39,693 bases of DNA from positions 1 to 39,693 of the forward strand of contig NZ_CALEVF010000243.1 of the NCBI RefSeq assembly GCF_937920395.1, written 5' to 3'. Shown here in pieces: positions 22,896 through 30,150 of this stretch; position 1 is the stretch's first letter; each line of letters begins with the position of its first letter. The DNA is from an uncultured Clostridium sp. (lineage in GTDB: Bacteria; Bacillota; Clostridia; Clostridiales; Clostridiaceae). Below the pieces are notes generated by a model. That model was not told the DNA's origin, did not search any database, and was given only the letters and a program-made list of their open reading frames with translations. The translations under genes and the position numbers were made by a program.

Positions 22896-24296
22896 TCAAA
22901 AATCATTATTATTATTATGTTTTTTCGTACTTAATTGTGGAATAATTTTTCTTGCAATTAGTTCTAATTCTTCACTTTTCATTACAGTGCTTCTTCCAGT
23001 CTCATATTGCTTATCTACCCAGTCTTTTATAGTATTAATTCTTTCATCTTTTTTATCAATTTTATCTGAATCCTTCAATCTATAATAAGTATTAACCCAA
23101 GCTGCAATACCTGCATGTCCTGAGTGTTCATTAACTGCCACAACAATTGGCCTACCTAATATTTTTTCAGTATCAAAAATATTGTATATTTCTTCGTCCT
23201 TTAGTATTCCATCTGCATGAATACCTGCCCTTGTAACATTAAATTCACTACCCACATAAGGTGTCCTAGGTGGAATACTATATTTAAACTCACCTTCAAA
23301 GTATTGTCCAATCTCACTTATAAGCTTAAGATTCATATTTTTTACATTTCCTCTTATTTGACCATATTCTATAATCATTGCTTCAAGTGGACAATTACCT
23401 GTTCTCTCACCAATACCAAAAAGTGATGTATTTATAGCTGAGCATCCGTGTAACCATGCTGTAGTAGCATTGGGAACTACATTATAAAAGTCATTATGTC
23501 CGTGCCATTCAAGATACTGCGAAGGCACTCCACCATACTTTATTAATCCATTGATGATTTGTGGCACACTTCTTGGGAGCTCCGTCCCACAGTAAGGCAA
23601 ACCAAGACCTAATGTATCACAGGCCCTAATTTTTATCTTAATACCAGATTCCCTGGATAACTGCATAAGCCTTTGTACTAGTGGTATAACAAAACCAAAA
23701 AAGTCAGCTCTAGTTATATCTTCAAGATGACATCTTGGAACTATTCCATTTTCTAGTGCTTCTTCTACCAATGAAACGTATAGATCCATCGCCTCTTGCC
23801 TTGTTTTATTAAGCTTTTTGAATATATGATAATCTGAGCAGGACATAAGCATTCCAGTCTCTTTAAGTCCCATGTCCTTAACAAGTTTAAAATCTTCCTT
23901 ATTTGCTCTTATCCATGATGTTACCTCTGGAAATTCATATCCTCTTGCTAAACATTTCTTAACGGCATTTCTATCCTTCTCCGTATATAAAAAGAACTCT
24001 GTTTGTCTAATTATACCCGAATTATTATCAAGTTTGTGTAAATAATCGAATATTTTAACTATTTGCTTTTCAGTATAAGTATCCATAGACTGTTGACCAT
24101 CCCTAAATGTAGTATCCGTAATCCAAATATCATCAGGTATAGACATTGGAATCTGCTCTCCTCCAAAAATAACCTTAGGAATTTCTGAGTATGGGAATAT
24201 ATCTTTAAACAACCTAGGCTGCTGTTCATTCACTAACTTAAAATCGCTCATATCAATCTTAGACTCATTATTATTTATTAATTTGAACTTATTCAC
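22896..24296 (-). CDS. Re-citrate synthase-like (homocitrate/isopropylmalate synthase family)
   Basis: A 466-residue HMGL-like enzyme. The motif ITDTTFRDGQQSMDTYTEKQ (about 55-74) binds the divalent metal and 2-oxoacid; WHGHNDFYNVVPNA and INTSLFGIGERTGNCPLEAM are the other core signatures. There is no LeuA regulatory domain. The length and opening resemble the Re-citrate synthase of Clostridium kluyveri, and placement directly before aconitase and isocitrate dehydrogenase argues for citrate as the product; homocitrate is the alternative, but no lysine or nif genes are present. It starts at GTG with GGGGGAG five bases upstream. No Si-type citrate synthase is in the window. Confidence 0.85.
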   Translation of the reverse strand: MNKFKLINNNESKIDMSDFKLVNEQQPRLFKDIFPYSEIPKVIFGGEQIPMSIPDDIWITDTTFRDGQQSMDTYTEKQIVKIFDYLHKLDNNSGIIRQTEFFLYTEKDRNAVKKCLARGYEFPEVTSWIRANKEDFKLVKDMGLKETGMLMSCSDYHIFKKLNKTRQEAMDLYVSLVEEALENGIVPRCHLEDITRADFFGFVIPLVQRLMQLSRESGIKIKIRACDTLGLGLPYCGTELPRSVPQIINGLIKYGGVPSQYLEWHGHNDFYNVVPNATTAWLHGCSAINTSLFGIGERTGNCPLEAMIIEYGQIRGNVKNMNLKLISEIGQYFEGEFKYSIPPRTPYVGSEFNVTRAGIHADGILKDEEIYNIFDTEKILGRPIVVAVNEHSGHAGIAAWVNTYYRLKDSDKIDKKDERINTIKDWVDKQYETGRSTVMKSEELELIARKIIPQLSTKKHNNNNDF

Positions 24297-24375
24297 TTAT
24301 TCTCCCCCTTCTTAGTCATTCCTTATTTGCATTTTTAACTACTGCATATAATTCAAGAATATATGAATGCTACAC

Positions 24376-24397
24376 GCATTAAAATTTCATTTAATGC
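24376..24397. promoter_or_regulatory. operator-like palindrome at citrate-operon start
   Basis: GCATTAAA and TTTAATGC, exact complements, flank six bases. The element begins two bases after the -10 box and covers the predicted start of transcription, as expected of a repressor site. It could also fold as a 5' mRNA hairpin. The cognate regulator is not apparent. Confidence 0.5.
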
Positions 24398-24399
24398 TA

Positions 24400-24428
24400 A
24401 TTATATAGGTTGTGAATAGTTTTGTAAA
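24400..24428 (-). promoter_or_regulatory. promoter of citrate operon
   Basis: Minus-strand TTTACA (24423-24428) and TATAAT (24400-24405) with a 17-base spacer. Transcription should start about 24393, giving a leader of about 100 bases. Confidence 0.7.
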
Positions 24429-24707
24429 GATATTTTGCAACATCGAACTGCATATCCATCATTTATCAAAATAGTTATTCTTATGGTAATTAAATGAAAG
24501 TTATTTTGAGCAACTTTCCCTTTTTATAATCTATATCAAGACCTCACTCTTTATCATACTGAACTACATCATATTCTAAAAAACAAATAGTCCTGTTTAG
24601 CCCTAAATAGTCCACATAGATTCTTAAATTTTTTTATTTTATTATTATTAATATTATTTGGCCAATAAGGAAAACTAATATAAATAAAATTATTGGAGTG
24701 GATATAT
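24429..24707. other. intergenic region between divergent units
   Basis: No gene. It lies upstream of both the citrate operon and the secreted repeat protein. CTGTTTAGCCCTAAATAGTCC near 24593 has no clear partner structure, and no strong plus-strand promoter is evident. Confidence 0.4.
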
Positions 24708-25493
24708 TTGAGAAAAATATTTTTAATTATAATATTAATACTTTCTTCTTTATTATTCCCTATAAAAGCCATGGCAATTGATAATACTAAATCAAATGAA
24801 TGTATGTTGTTATTTAATTTGCCTGATAAAGGCGTTATGCAAGGGATGACATTCTTTGATGGATATTTTTATTGTAGTTTTGATTTAAGTAATGGAAATG
24901 GAAAAATAGTTAAATATGATAGTGTCGGAAGTAAAATATCTGAAACAAAACCTATGGCTATAGGTCACTGTGCAGAAATCTCATATAGGGCGAGTACCAA
25001 TAAAATATATATTTGTAATGGTGGTGGAAATAATCCAACTCATGTTTATGTTGTCGATTATAATTCAAGTAAAATACAAACTGATTTAAATTATGCACGT
25101 TTAGGTCATTCTGCTTTACTTGCTATAGATAATGTACACAATTTTTTAATTTTACATACTACTTTAAGTGGTGACACTGGAAACCCCAAATTTACTATTA
25201 TAAACTTAGCTAACATGAGTACAGTTGCTAGTTTTAATATTGTTAGCCAAGGAATTCCTCAAGGGCTTGAAACAGATGGAAAGAATATTTACCTATATAC
25301 AAATAATAAAATCACAATAATAGATTATAATGGTACTATAATTTCGTCTTATTCTATAAATAAAACAGGAGAAAGTGAAGGTTTAACAATTGCTTTTGAA
25401 AATGGGACATCATTTTTAGCCATGGGATATAATTCTCCAAATAGAATTTATGCATTAAAAAGCAATAAAAAAAAGAAGCCTAGCAGCTTCTAA
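24708..25493 (+). CDS. secreted beta-propeller-like protein
   Basis: A 261-residue exported protein. Residues 1-23 (RKIFLIIILILSSLLFPIKAMA) are a signal peptide. The rest consists of repeated short strands such as GMTFFDGYFYCSFDLSNGNG, KIYICNGGGN, HVYVVDYNSSKI, KFTIINLANMSTV, NIYLYTNNKITIIDYNGTII and SFLAMGYNSPNRIYAL, the pattern of a small propeller. I do not recognise the family. The start is TTG at 24708, with GGAGTGG nine bases upstream; an in-frame TTG 15 bases earlier overlaps that site. The last codons (KSNKKKKPSSF) coincide with a terminator of the opposite gene. Confidence 0.75.
   Translation: MRKIFLIIILILSSLLFPIKAMAIDNTKSNECMLLFNLPDKGVMQGMTFFDGYFYCSFDLSNGNGKIVKYDSVGSKISETKPMAIGHCAEISYRASTNKIYICNGGGNNPTHVYVVDYNSSKIQTDLNYARLGHSALLAIDNVHNFLILHTTLSGDTGNPKFTIINLANMSTVASFNIVSQGIPQGLETDGKNIYLYTNNKITIIDYNGTIISSYSINKTGESEGLTIAFENGTSFLAMGYNSPNRIYALKSNKKKKPSSF
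25474..25491 (-). terminator. terminator overlapping the plus-strand gene end
   Basis: AGAAGC/GCTTCT with a six-base loop is followed on the minus strand by TTTTTTTTATT. It ends the small minus gene at 25509-25691 but lies within the last codons of the plus-strand gene. Confidence 0.75.
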
Positions 25494-25508
25494 ATAATTC
25501 TTTATTCT

Positions 25509-25691
25509 TTATTTCTTATAAATCTTTAAAGCATCGAAAGAATTATTTTTTTCAAATATAAATGTTGCTCCATAGCCGTCACGACCTATTACATTCTCAT
25601 TGCCTTCCTTAAGTACAATATTATTATCTTCATCTGTATATCCTAATTCAAAATCATCTAATAAAGTTAATAGTTTTTGTTTATCTGTCAT
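25509..25691 (-). CDS. small acidic protein of unknown function
   Basis: A 60-residue soluble protein: TDKQKLLTLLDDFELGYTDE, then NIVLKEGNENVIGRDGYGAT and FIFEKNNSFDALKIYKK. It looks like a short helix followed by a beta sheet. No family recognised, though small proteins of this kind are common in Clostridium. ATG at 25691 is chosen, with GAGGGG eight bases upstream; an in-frame GTG nine bases earlier would overlap that site. It is followed at once by a U-tailed terminator, which supports real expression. Confidence 0.7.
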   Translation of the reverse strand: MTDKQKLLTLLDDFELGYTDEDNNIVLKEGNENVIGRDGYGATFIFEKNNSFDALKIYKK

Positions 25692-25809
25692 TTTTTCCAC
25701 CCCTCGCCACTATAATATATTTTTTATTATACCTTATTGGTATTTAATATTCAACAAGTTAACAAAATATTACAAAAACTTTAGTGCAGATAAATCAAGA
25801 AATATCCAA

Positions 25810-25853
25810 AAAGGAAGCATCAAAATGATTTTCATCCTTCTTATGCTTCCTTT
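25810..25853 (-). terminator. terminator of SH3-NlpC/P60 gene
   Basis: AAAGGAAGCAT pairs with ATGCTTCCTTT over about 22 bases; on the minus strand it is followed by TTTGGATATTTC. It starts 23 bases past the stop of the 377-residue hydrolase gene. Confidence 0.75.
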
Positions 25854-25876
25854 AATTATTATTTTTATATTAACTT

Positions 25877-27010
25877 CTAAAAGATTCTTCTTCCAGTTAA
25901 AAATGCTGTTCTCCAATAACCACTTAGTTCAGTTATATGAACAACTGTGCCAGTTTTTTGTGCTTGCATAAATTTATTATTTCCAACATATATTCCCACA
26001 TGAGAAGCCCCTAGAAAAAACACTAAATCTCCTACTTGAAGATTGTTTATACTAACAGCTCTACCTTCTCCTACTTGGGTATAAGTTGTTCTAGACAAAT
26101 TAACACCGACACTTTTATATATATATTGCACGAATCCTGAACAATCAAAACCAGTAGAAGGTGTTGCGCCGCCATATGTATAACGTATTCCAAGTAACTG
26201 ATTTGCATTCGCCATTAGATTACTTATTTTAGACGCTGTACTTCCTTCTAATGATGTACCCGACTTTGGTATTGTAACAACTGCTGAAGTTGTACTTACA
26301 TATGATTTTGCAATATATCCCCATGTGTTATTATATTTGATTTTGTAATAACCATTTAAAGTTCCATATAAACTTATGTTATTAGTTGGATTAATTGATC
26401 CAATAACATTATTTCCTGAAGCTGCAGTTCTACGTACATTTAAACACCATACCTTAGTACTTCCTACCCCAGTTTTGGTTGTGCTAGATAGTGTAGCAGA
26501 GTTTGTTGTTGTTACAACTGTTGAAGCTGTTGTTGTACTTACATATGATTTTGCAATATATCCCCATGTATTATTATATTTGATTTTGTAATAACCATTC
26601 AAAGTTCCATATATGCTTATATTTTTAGTTGGATTAATTGATCCAATAACATTATTTCCTGACGTCGCAGTTTTTCGTACATTTAAATACCATACGCTAG
26701 TACTACCTACTCCGGTTTTGGTTGTACTAGATAACGTAGCAGATGATGCATTAGTAGCTTGTCCTATTTTCACATACGAACTACTCACATATCCAGTTTT
26801 GCCATTATACGTTACTTTGTAAAACGCACCACTTTTCCCTAAAGTATTTATCTTCGTATTTCTTGGTATCGAAGTTAAAATTGAAGATGATAGTGAAGGT
26901 TTCTGCCTAACGTTTAACGCACTTGCATTTATTACTCCACTATCAGCAAACGCAACTTTAGAACTTGCTAGAGTTAAGAATATTGTTATTAAAGCTAATC
27001 TTCCTTTCAT
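25877..27010 (-). CDS. secreted peptidoglycan hydrolase, three SH3 domains plus NlpC/P60
   Basis: A 377-residue exported cell-wall hydrolase. Signal peptide 1-22 (ends AFA). Bacterial SH3 domains at about 25-82, 98-158 and 179-239 bind peptidoglycan; the second and third are near copies. The NlpC/P60 domain, about 262-377, cuts the stem peptide (D-Glu to diamino acid type). Catalytic Cys290 is in FDCSGFVQYIYKSVGV and His337 in SHVGIYVG; the third catalytic position is Gln349 (KFMQAQ), where most relatives have His. GGGGG lies before the ATG. A paralogue is encoded at 27561-28196. The predicted leader is about 290 bases. Confidence 0.93.
   Translation of the reverse strand: MKGRLALITIFLTLASSKVAFADSGVINASALNVRQKPSLSSSILTSIPRNTKINTLGKSGAFYKVTYNGKTGYVSSSYVKIGQATNASSATLSSTTKTGVGSTSVWYLNVRKTATSGNNVIGSINPTKNISIYGTLNGYYKIKYNNTWGYIAKSYVSTTTASTVVTTTNSATLSSTTKTGVGSTKVWCLNVRRTAASGNNVIGSINPTNNISLYGTLNGYYKIKYNNTWGYIAKSYVSTTSAVVTIPKSGTSLEGSTASKISNLMANANQLLGIRYTYGGATPSTGFDCSGFVQYIYKSVGVNLSRTTYTQVGEGRAVSINNLQVGDLVFFLGASHVGIYVGNNKFMQAQKTGTVVHITELSGYWRTAFLTGRRIF
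26285..26753 (-). repeat. 243-bp in-frame duplication of an SH3 module
   Basis: Two copies offset by exactly 243 bases (81 codons), for example GTACTTACATATGATTTTGC starting at 26292 and again at 26535. Both encode an SH3 domain and its threonine-rich linker, with about 90% identity by eye. A recent tandem duplication within the gene. Confidence 0.85.
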
Positions 27011-27142
27011 TATTTACCCCCAATATTTATTTTAAGTGTATGTCACTTTTTGCGCGGATATAAATTAATAAAAATACTATACTATTGCTTTCTATTAATT
27101 AATTTAGATAATTTATATTTTGCGCTTTATTTATTTAAATTT

Positions 27143-27156
27143 TGTAATCGTTTAAA
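27143..27156. promoter_or_regulatory. cre-like site for CcpA
   Basis: On the minus strand TTTAAACGATTACA matches the cre consensus TGWAANCGNTNWCA at all but its second position. It lies about 160 bases downstream of the predicted start of transcription, a possible roadblock, and ccpA itself is encoded in this window. Confidence 0.4.
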
Positions 27157-27210
27157 ATTAATAGTTGTTTCTTTTTAATATTAATTTTTCATCATCATTT
27201 AAGTATTTAA

Positions 27211-27232
27211 AAATATTCGCCGGCAAATATTT
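27211..27232. promoter_or_regulatory. GC-centred 22-bp palindrome
   Basis: AAATATT, then C, GCCGGC, A, then AATATTT: a near-perfect palindrome (one mismatched pair) whose GC core stands out in very AT-rich DNA. It lies in the leader of the larger NlpC/P60 gene. Having no room for a loop, it looks more like a protein-binding site than a terminator. Confidence 0.4.
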
Positions 27233-27312
27233 ATATATTTATTAGGCTTTTAGTTCTGGTTTATTTGTTTAGATATTAGGCAAAACTTGTTATTTTTTTC
27301 TTCAACATTTAT

Positions 27313-27340
27313 ATTATACCAAAAAAATATAATTTGTAAA
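27313..27340 (-). promoter_or_regulatory. promoter of larger NlpC/P60 gene
   Basis: Minus-strand TTTACA (27335-27340), 16-base spacer, TATAAT (27313-27318), preceded by TTTTTTTGG like the paralogue's promoter at 28272-28301. Confidence 0.55.
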
Positions 27341-27560
27341 ATTTTTTTGTTGTTTTTAAGCACCATTAGTTGCTAATTTGCCTAATTACAAAGCAAAATA
27401 AGACATAATTTCATGTAAAAAATATGTGGCCATTTTTGCTGTTTATTAATGTAGATTAATTTTTATTAAGTTATATATTAGAATTCAATTTAATAAAATT
27501 TTATTATTTTTATTTATTTAGTCATAAAACAAACAAAATTATCGAATTTTTGGATCATTT

Positions 27561-28196
27561 TTAAAGTATTCTTCTTCCTGTTACAAATGAGGTTCTCCAG
27601 TAACCACTTAATTGAGTTGTCTGAATAACTGTACCCGTTTTTCTTGCTTGTATAAATTTGTTATTTCCAATATATAATCCCACATGTTCATTTCCTATAA
27701 AAAATACTAAATCACCTGCTTTAAGACTTCTCAAACTCACGATTTTACCTTTTTTTACTTGTTGATAAGTTGTTCTTGGTAAATTAACACCAACACTTTT
27801 ATAAATATATTGTGTTAACCCTGAGCAATCAAAACCAGTAGATGGAGAAGTTCCACCATATCTATAACGAGTTCCTAGTAATTTTTGTGCTCTTGACACA
27901 ATAGTATTCAGTTTAGATGATGTACTTGATGAAGCAGTGACAGCTTGTACCATTTTTATATATGAACCATACACATATCCAGTTTTCCCTTTATAAGTTA
28001 CTTTGTAAAAAGAACCATTTTTCCCCAGAGTATTTATCTTCGTATTTCTTGGTATAGAAGTTAAAACCGAAGATGTAAGTGAAGGTTTCTGCCTAATATT
28101 TAGTGTGCTTGCATTTACTACTCCACTATCAGCAAATACAGTATGAGAACTTGCTAGAGCTAATAATACTACAAATAAAGCTAATATTTTTTTCAT
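27561..28196 (-). CDS. secreted peptidoglycan hydrolase, one SH3 domain plus NlpC/P60
   Basis: A 211-residue paralogue of the hydrolase at 25877-27010, with the same order but only one SH3 domain: signal peptide 1-22 (ends VFA), SH3 at about 25-82, short serine-rich linker, NlpC/P60 at about 93-211. Catalytic Cys124 (FDCSGLTQY) and His171 (EHVGLYIG) are present; the third position is Gln183 (KFIQAR), as in the paralogue. The two share DSGV(I/V)NAS, NTKINTLGK and the ending TGRRI. GGGGGGAG lies before the ATG. Separate promoter, so not an operon with the other copy. Confidence 0.93.
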   Translation of the reverse strand: MKKILALFVVLLALASSHTVFADSGVVNASTLNIRQKPSLTSSVLTSIPRNTKINTLGKNGSFYKVTYKGKTGYVYGSYIKMVQAVTASSSTSSKLNTIVSRAQKLLGTRYRYGGTSPSTGFDCSGLTQYIYKSVGVNLPRTTYQQVKKGKIVSLRSLKAGDLVFFIGNEHVGLYIGNNKFIQARKTGTVIQTTQLSGYWRTSFVTGRRIL

Positions 28197-28271
28197 ATAC
28201 TCCCCCCAAATTTATAATTATATCAAGTTACTTTTACATATTTTTCTTATTATATTTAACATAATGTTTAC

Positions 28272-28301
28272 ATTATACCAGAAAAATGTATTTATTGACA
28301 A
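28272..28301 (-). promoter_or_regulatory. promoter of smaller NlpC/P60 gene
   Basis: Minus-strand TTGTCA (28296-28301), 18-base spacer, TATAAT (28272-28277). Leader of about 70 bases. Confidence 0.55.
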
Positions 28302-28366
28302 TTAAATTAATTCTTTTATTAAAAAAGTTAGAAAAATAATTCCATATTATATAAACACTAAAAAAC

Positions 28367-28393
28367 TCCACCTAGGTAAAACACCCAAGTGGA
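28367..28393 (-). terminator. terminator of manC
   Basis: TCCAC and GGT pair with ACC and GTGGA; on the minus strand the hairpin is followed by GTTTTTTAG. It lies 17 bases past the manC stop. Confidence 0.8.
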
Positions 28394-28409
28394 CCTTATT
28401 GAAATTATT

Positions 28410-29477
28410 TTATATATATTTCTCCGTTTCTTTACTTTCTTTTAGTTCATTAACTAAATGCTTAATCTCTTGATCCTTATTTTTGTCCATTACGAGTATT
28501 ACATCTCCTGCATCAACAATTATAAGGTCCTTTATACCAAATCCAATTATCAATCTATCTTTGCCAAATACTGAGCAGTTTTCGCTCTCTTCCATAAACG
28601 TATTACCCAAAACATTGTTGCCACGTAAATTACTTAGGAATCTTGAAAGTGCTGCAAATGTCCCTATATCATCCCATACGAAATCGCATTTTATAACAAA
28701 AGCCCTTCTGGTCTTCTGCATTATACCAAAATCAACAGATATACCATCTATATTATTATATTGTTCTTTTATTACATCGCTTTCCTCATCAGTTTCTAAT
28801 GATTGATATATGGTCATTAATCTTTTATACATCTTAGGTAAATATTTTTCCATTTCACGCAAGTATACATCTGCTCTCCATACAAACATACCACTATTCC
28901 AAAGGAAATTACCTTTTATAAGCAAGTCTTTTGCTACTTCCGCGTTAGGTTTTTCTAAAAATCGTTCTACTCTAAATGTAGGTATCTCTGCATTTACTCT
29001 ATCACCCATTTCTATATAACCGTAACCAGTCTCTGGCCTTGTAGGTTGCACTCCTATGGTTACTAACCCTCTTTTTTTATTTGCAATTTCAACTCCTTGA
29101 AGTACTGTTTCTTTAAACTCCTTTTCATTTTCTATATAATGATCAGAAGGTAGCACTATCATAGTTGCTTCCTTGTCTAGTTTTAATAGTTTTGCGGCAG
29201 ATAGACCAATACATGTAGCAGTCTCTTTATTACTTGGTTCCACAAATATATTTTCCCTTTTAATCTCTGGAAGTTCATCACAAATTTTATCAAAGTACTC
29301 TTCATTAGTAACTACATAAATATTTTCATTGCTAACTAAACACTTTATTCTATCTACAGTGCTTCTTAAAAAGCTCTTATTATTAATAATATTTAAAAAC
29401 TGCTTTGGGTTTTGGGCACGAGATAGAGGGTAAAGTCTTGTTCCTTTTCCACCTGCTAAGATTAGTACATATAACAA
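28410..29477 (-). CDS. manC: mannose-1-phosphate guanylyltransferase
   Basis: A 355-residue nucleotidyltransferase that makes GDP-mannose from GTP and mannose-1-phosphate, for mannose- or fucose-containing surface polysaccharides. LILAGGKGTRLYPLSRAQNP and PKQFL (about 5-28) are the GTP and pyrophosphate-binding signatures; FVEPSNKETATCIGLSA near 78 and FLEKPNAEVAK then FLWNSGMFVW near 173-200 bind the sugar phosphate. It lacks the cupin phosphomannose-isomerase domain of bifunctional ManC. The start is TTG with GGGGTGG upstream; no in-frame ATG fits. It stands alone, with no capsule cluster beside it. Confidence 0.92.
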   Translation of the reverse strand: MLYVLILAGGKGTRLYPLSRAQNPKQFLNIINNKSFLRSTVDRIKCLVSNENIYVVTNEEYFDKICDELPEIKRENIFVEPSNKETATCIGLSAAKLLKLDKEATMIVLPSDHYIENEKEFKETVLQGVEIANKKRGLVTIGVQPTRPETGYGYIEMGDRVNAEIPTFRVERFLEKPNAEVAKDLLIKGNFLWNSGMFVWRADVYLREMEKYLPKMYKRLMTIYQSLETDEESDVIKEQYNNIDGISVDFGIMQKTRRAFVIKCDFVWDDIGTFAALSRFLSNLRGNNVLGNTFMEESENCSVFGKDRLIIGFGIKDLIIVDAGDVILVMDKNKDQEIKHLVNELKESKETEKYI

Positions 29478-29558
29478 AATACCACCCCAAATTATTACTC
29501 ATTTTATTTTATGAATTACATGCCTATGTTGTGAGAACAATTTTCGCATAAAAAAAAT

Positions 29559-29596
29559 AAAAGTGTGTAAAATGAAAAATACATTTACACACTTTT
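29559..29596. terminator. terminator of helicase/small-protein unit
   Basis: AAAAGTGTGTAAA and its exact complement TTTACACACTTTT flank 12 bases, followed on the minus strand by TATTTTTTTT. It lies 12 bases past the stop of the small gene. Confidence 0.85.
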
Positions 29597-29607
29597 AAAG
29601 TTTTTAT

Positions 29608-30042
29608 TTATTGTTCATCCTCAAGGCTCTTTTCTTCATCCACAAAACTTTTTTCTTCATCCTCAATTGTTTTTTCTTCATCACAACAAGAACTAAATTC
29701 AATATTGTCGTTTAGAATTTTATCTCCAATTATTTTTAACAATTCGAAGTCATCATATTTTTTAAGATCATATTCTTTTAAAATTAATGTTTTATCCTTT
29801 TTACCATGACCTGGTAGACGAATAGAAAATGTTCTAAATAATTCTTCTCTAAAATACTTCGCATCTACTTTAGGAAAACACGGAAATAGACTAAATCCAT
29901 ATTCTTTAGCCTTTTGCACCTCAATAACATCATATTTAAAATAATACTTTCCAGTTTTTTTACTTAATTCTCCTACTTTAAAAGATTCGCCTTGGTTGTT
30001 TTTCCATTTAATACATATTGTACTATCCAATTTGCAATTCAT
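29608..30042 (-). CDS. small protein with HIRAN/HipA-associated-like domain and acidic repeat tail
   Basis: A 144-residue soluble protein. Residues about 10-116 (IKWKNNQGESFKVGELSKKT, YYFKYDVIEVQKAKEYGFSL, FPCFPKVDAKYFREELFRTF and RLPG) follow the layout of an unnamed domain found with HIRAN and HipA-type proteins: 'VGxL...Y.F.Y......A...GF..FP.FP.....Y.S..LF..F..R'. The assignment is by memory of pattern, and function is unknown. Residues 121-144 are three seven-residue acidic repeats (DEEKTIE, DEEKSFV, DEEKSLE). ATG at 30042 is favoured, with GAGGG upstream. It lies 108 bases downstream of the giant helicase on the same strand, ahead of a common terminator, so the two are probably one unit. 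Confidence 0.65.
   Translation of the reverse strand: MNCKLDSTICIKWKNNQGESFKVGELSKKTGKYYFKYDVIEVQKAKEYGFSLFPCFPKVDAKYFREELFRTFSIRLPGHGKKDKTLILKEYDLKKYDDFELLKIIGDKILNDNIEFSSCCDEEKTIEDEEKSFVDEEKSLEDEQ
29620..29682 (-). repeat. 3 x 21-bp in-frame acidic repeat
   Basis: Codes for the three DEEK-based heptads at the C-terminus of the small protein. Confidence 0.8.
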
Positions 30043-30150
30043 CCCTCTCACCCTCTTATTTAAAAATCATCATATTATTATATTGTTGTGGTGATAGCTA
30101 TATAACAAATATTAGTACGAAAATCTAGCAATACTAAGTTTCTATCTACT

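Larger units (their letters stand above)
27011..27560. other. 550-base gene-free region; long leader of the larger hydrolase
   Basis: No protein gene. The minus-strand promoter at 27313-27340 gives a leader of about 290 bases. It holds a cre-like site (27143-27156) and a 22-bp palindrome (27211-27232). I looked for the c-di-AMP (ydaO) riboswitch that often precedes such hydrolases and saw none of its conserved GC-rich blocks. Confidence 0.5.

Noticed and set aside
27011..27340. c-di-AMP (ydaO) riboswitch before the NlpC/P60 gene
   Set aside because: Such hydrolases often have one, but the conserved GC-rich blocks and long helices are absent from this AT-rich leader.
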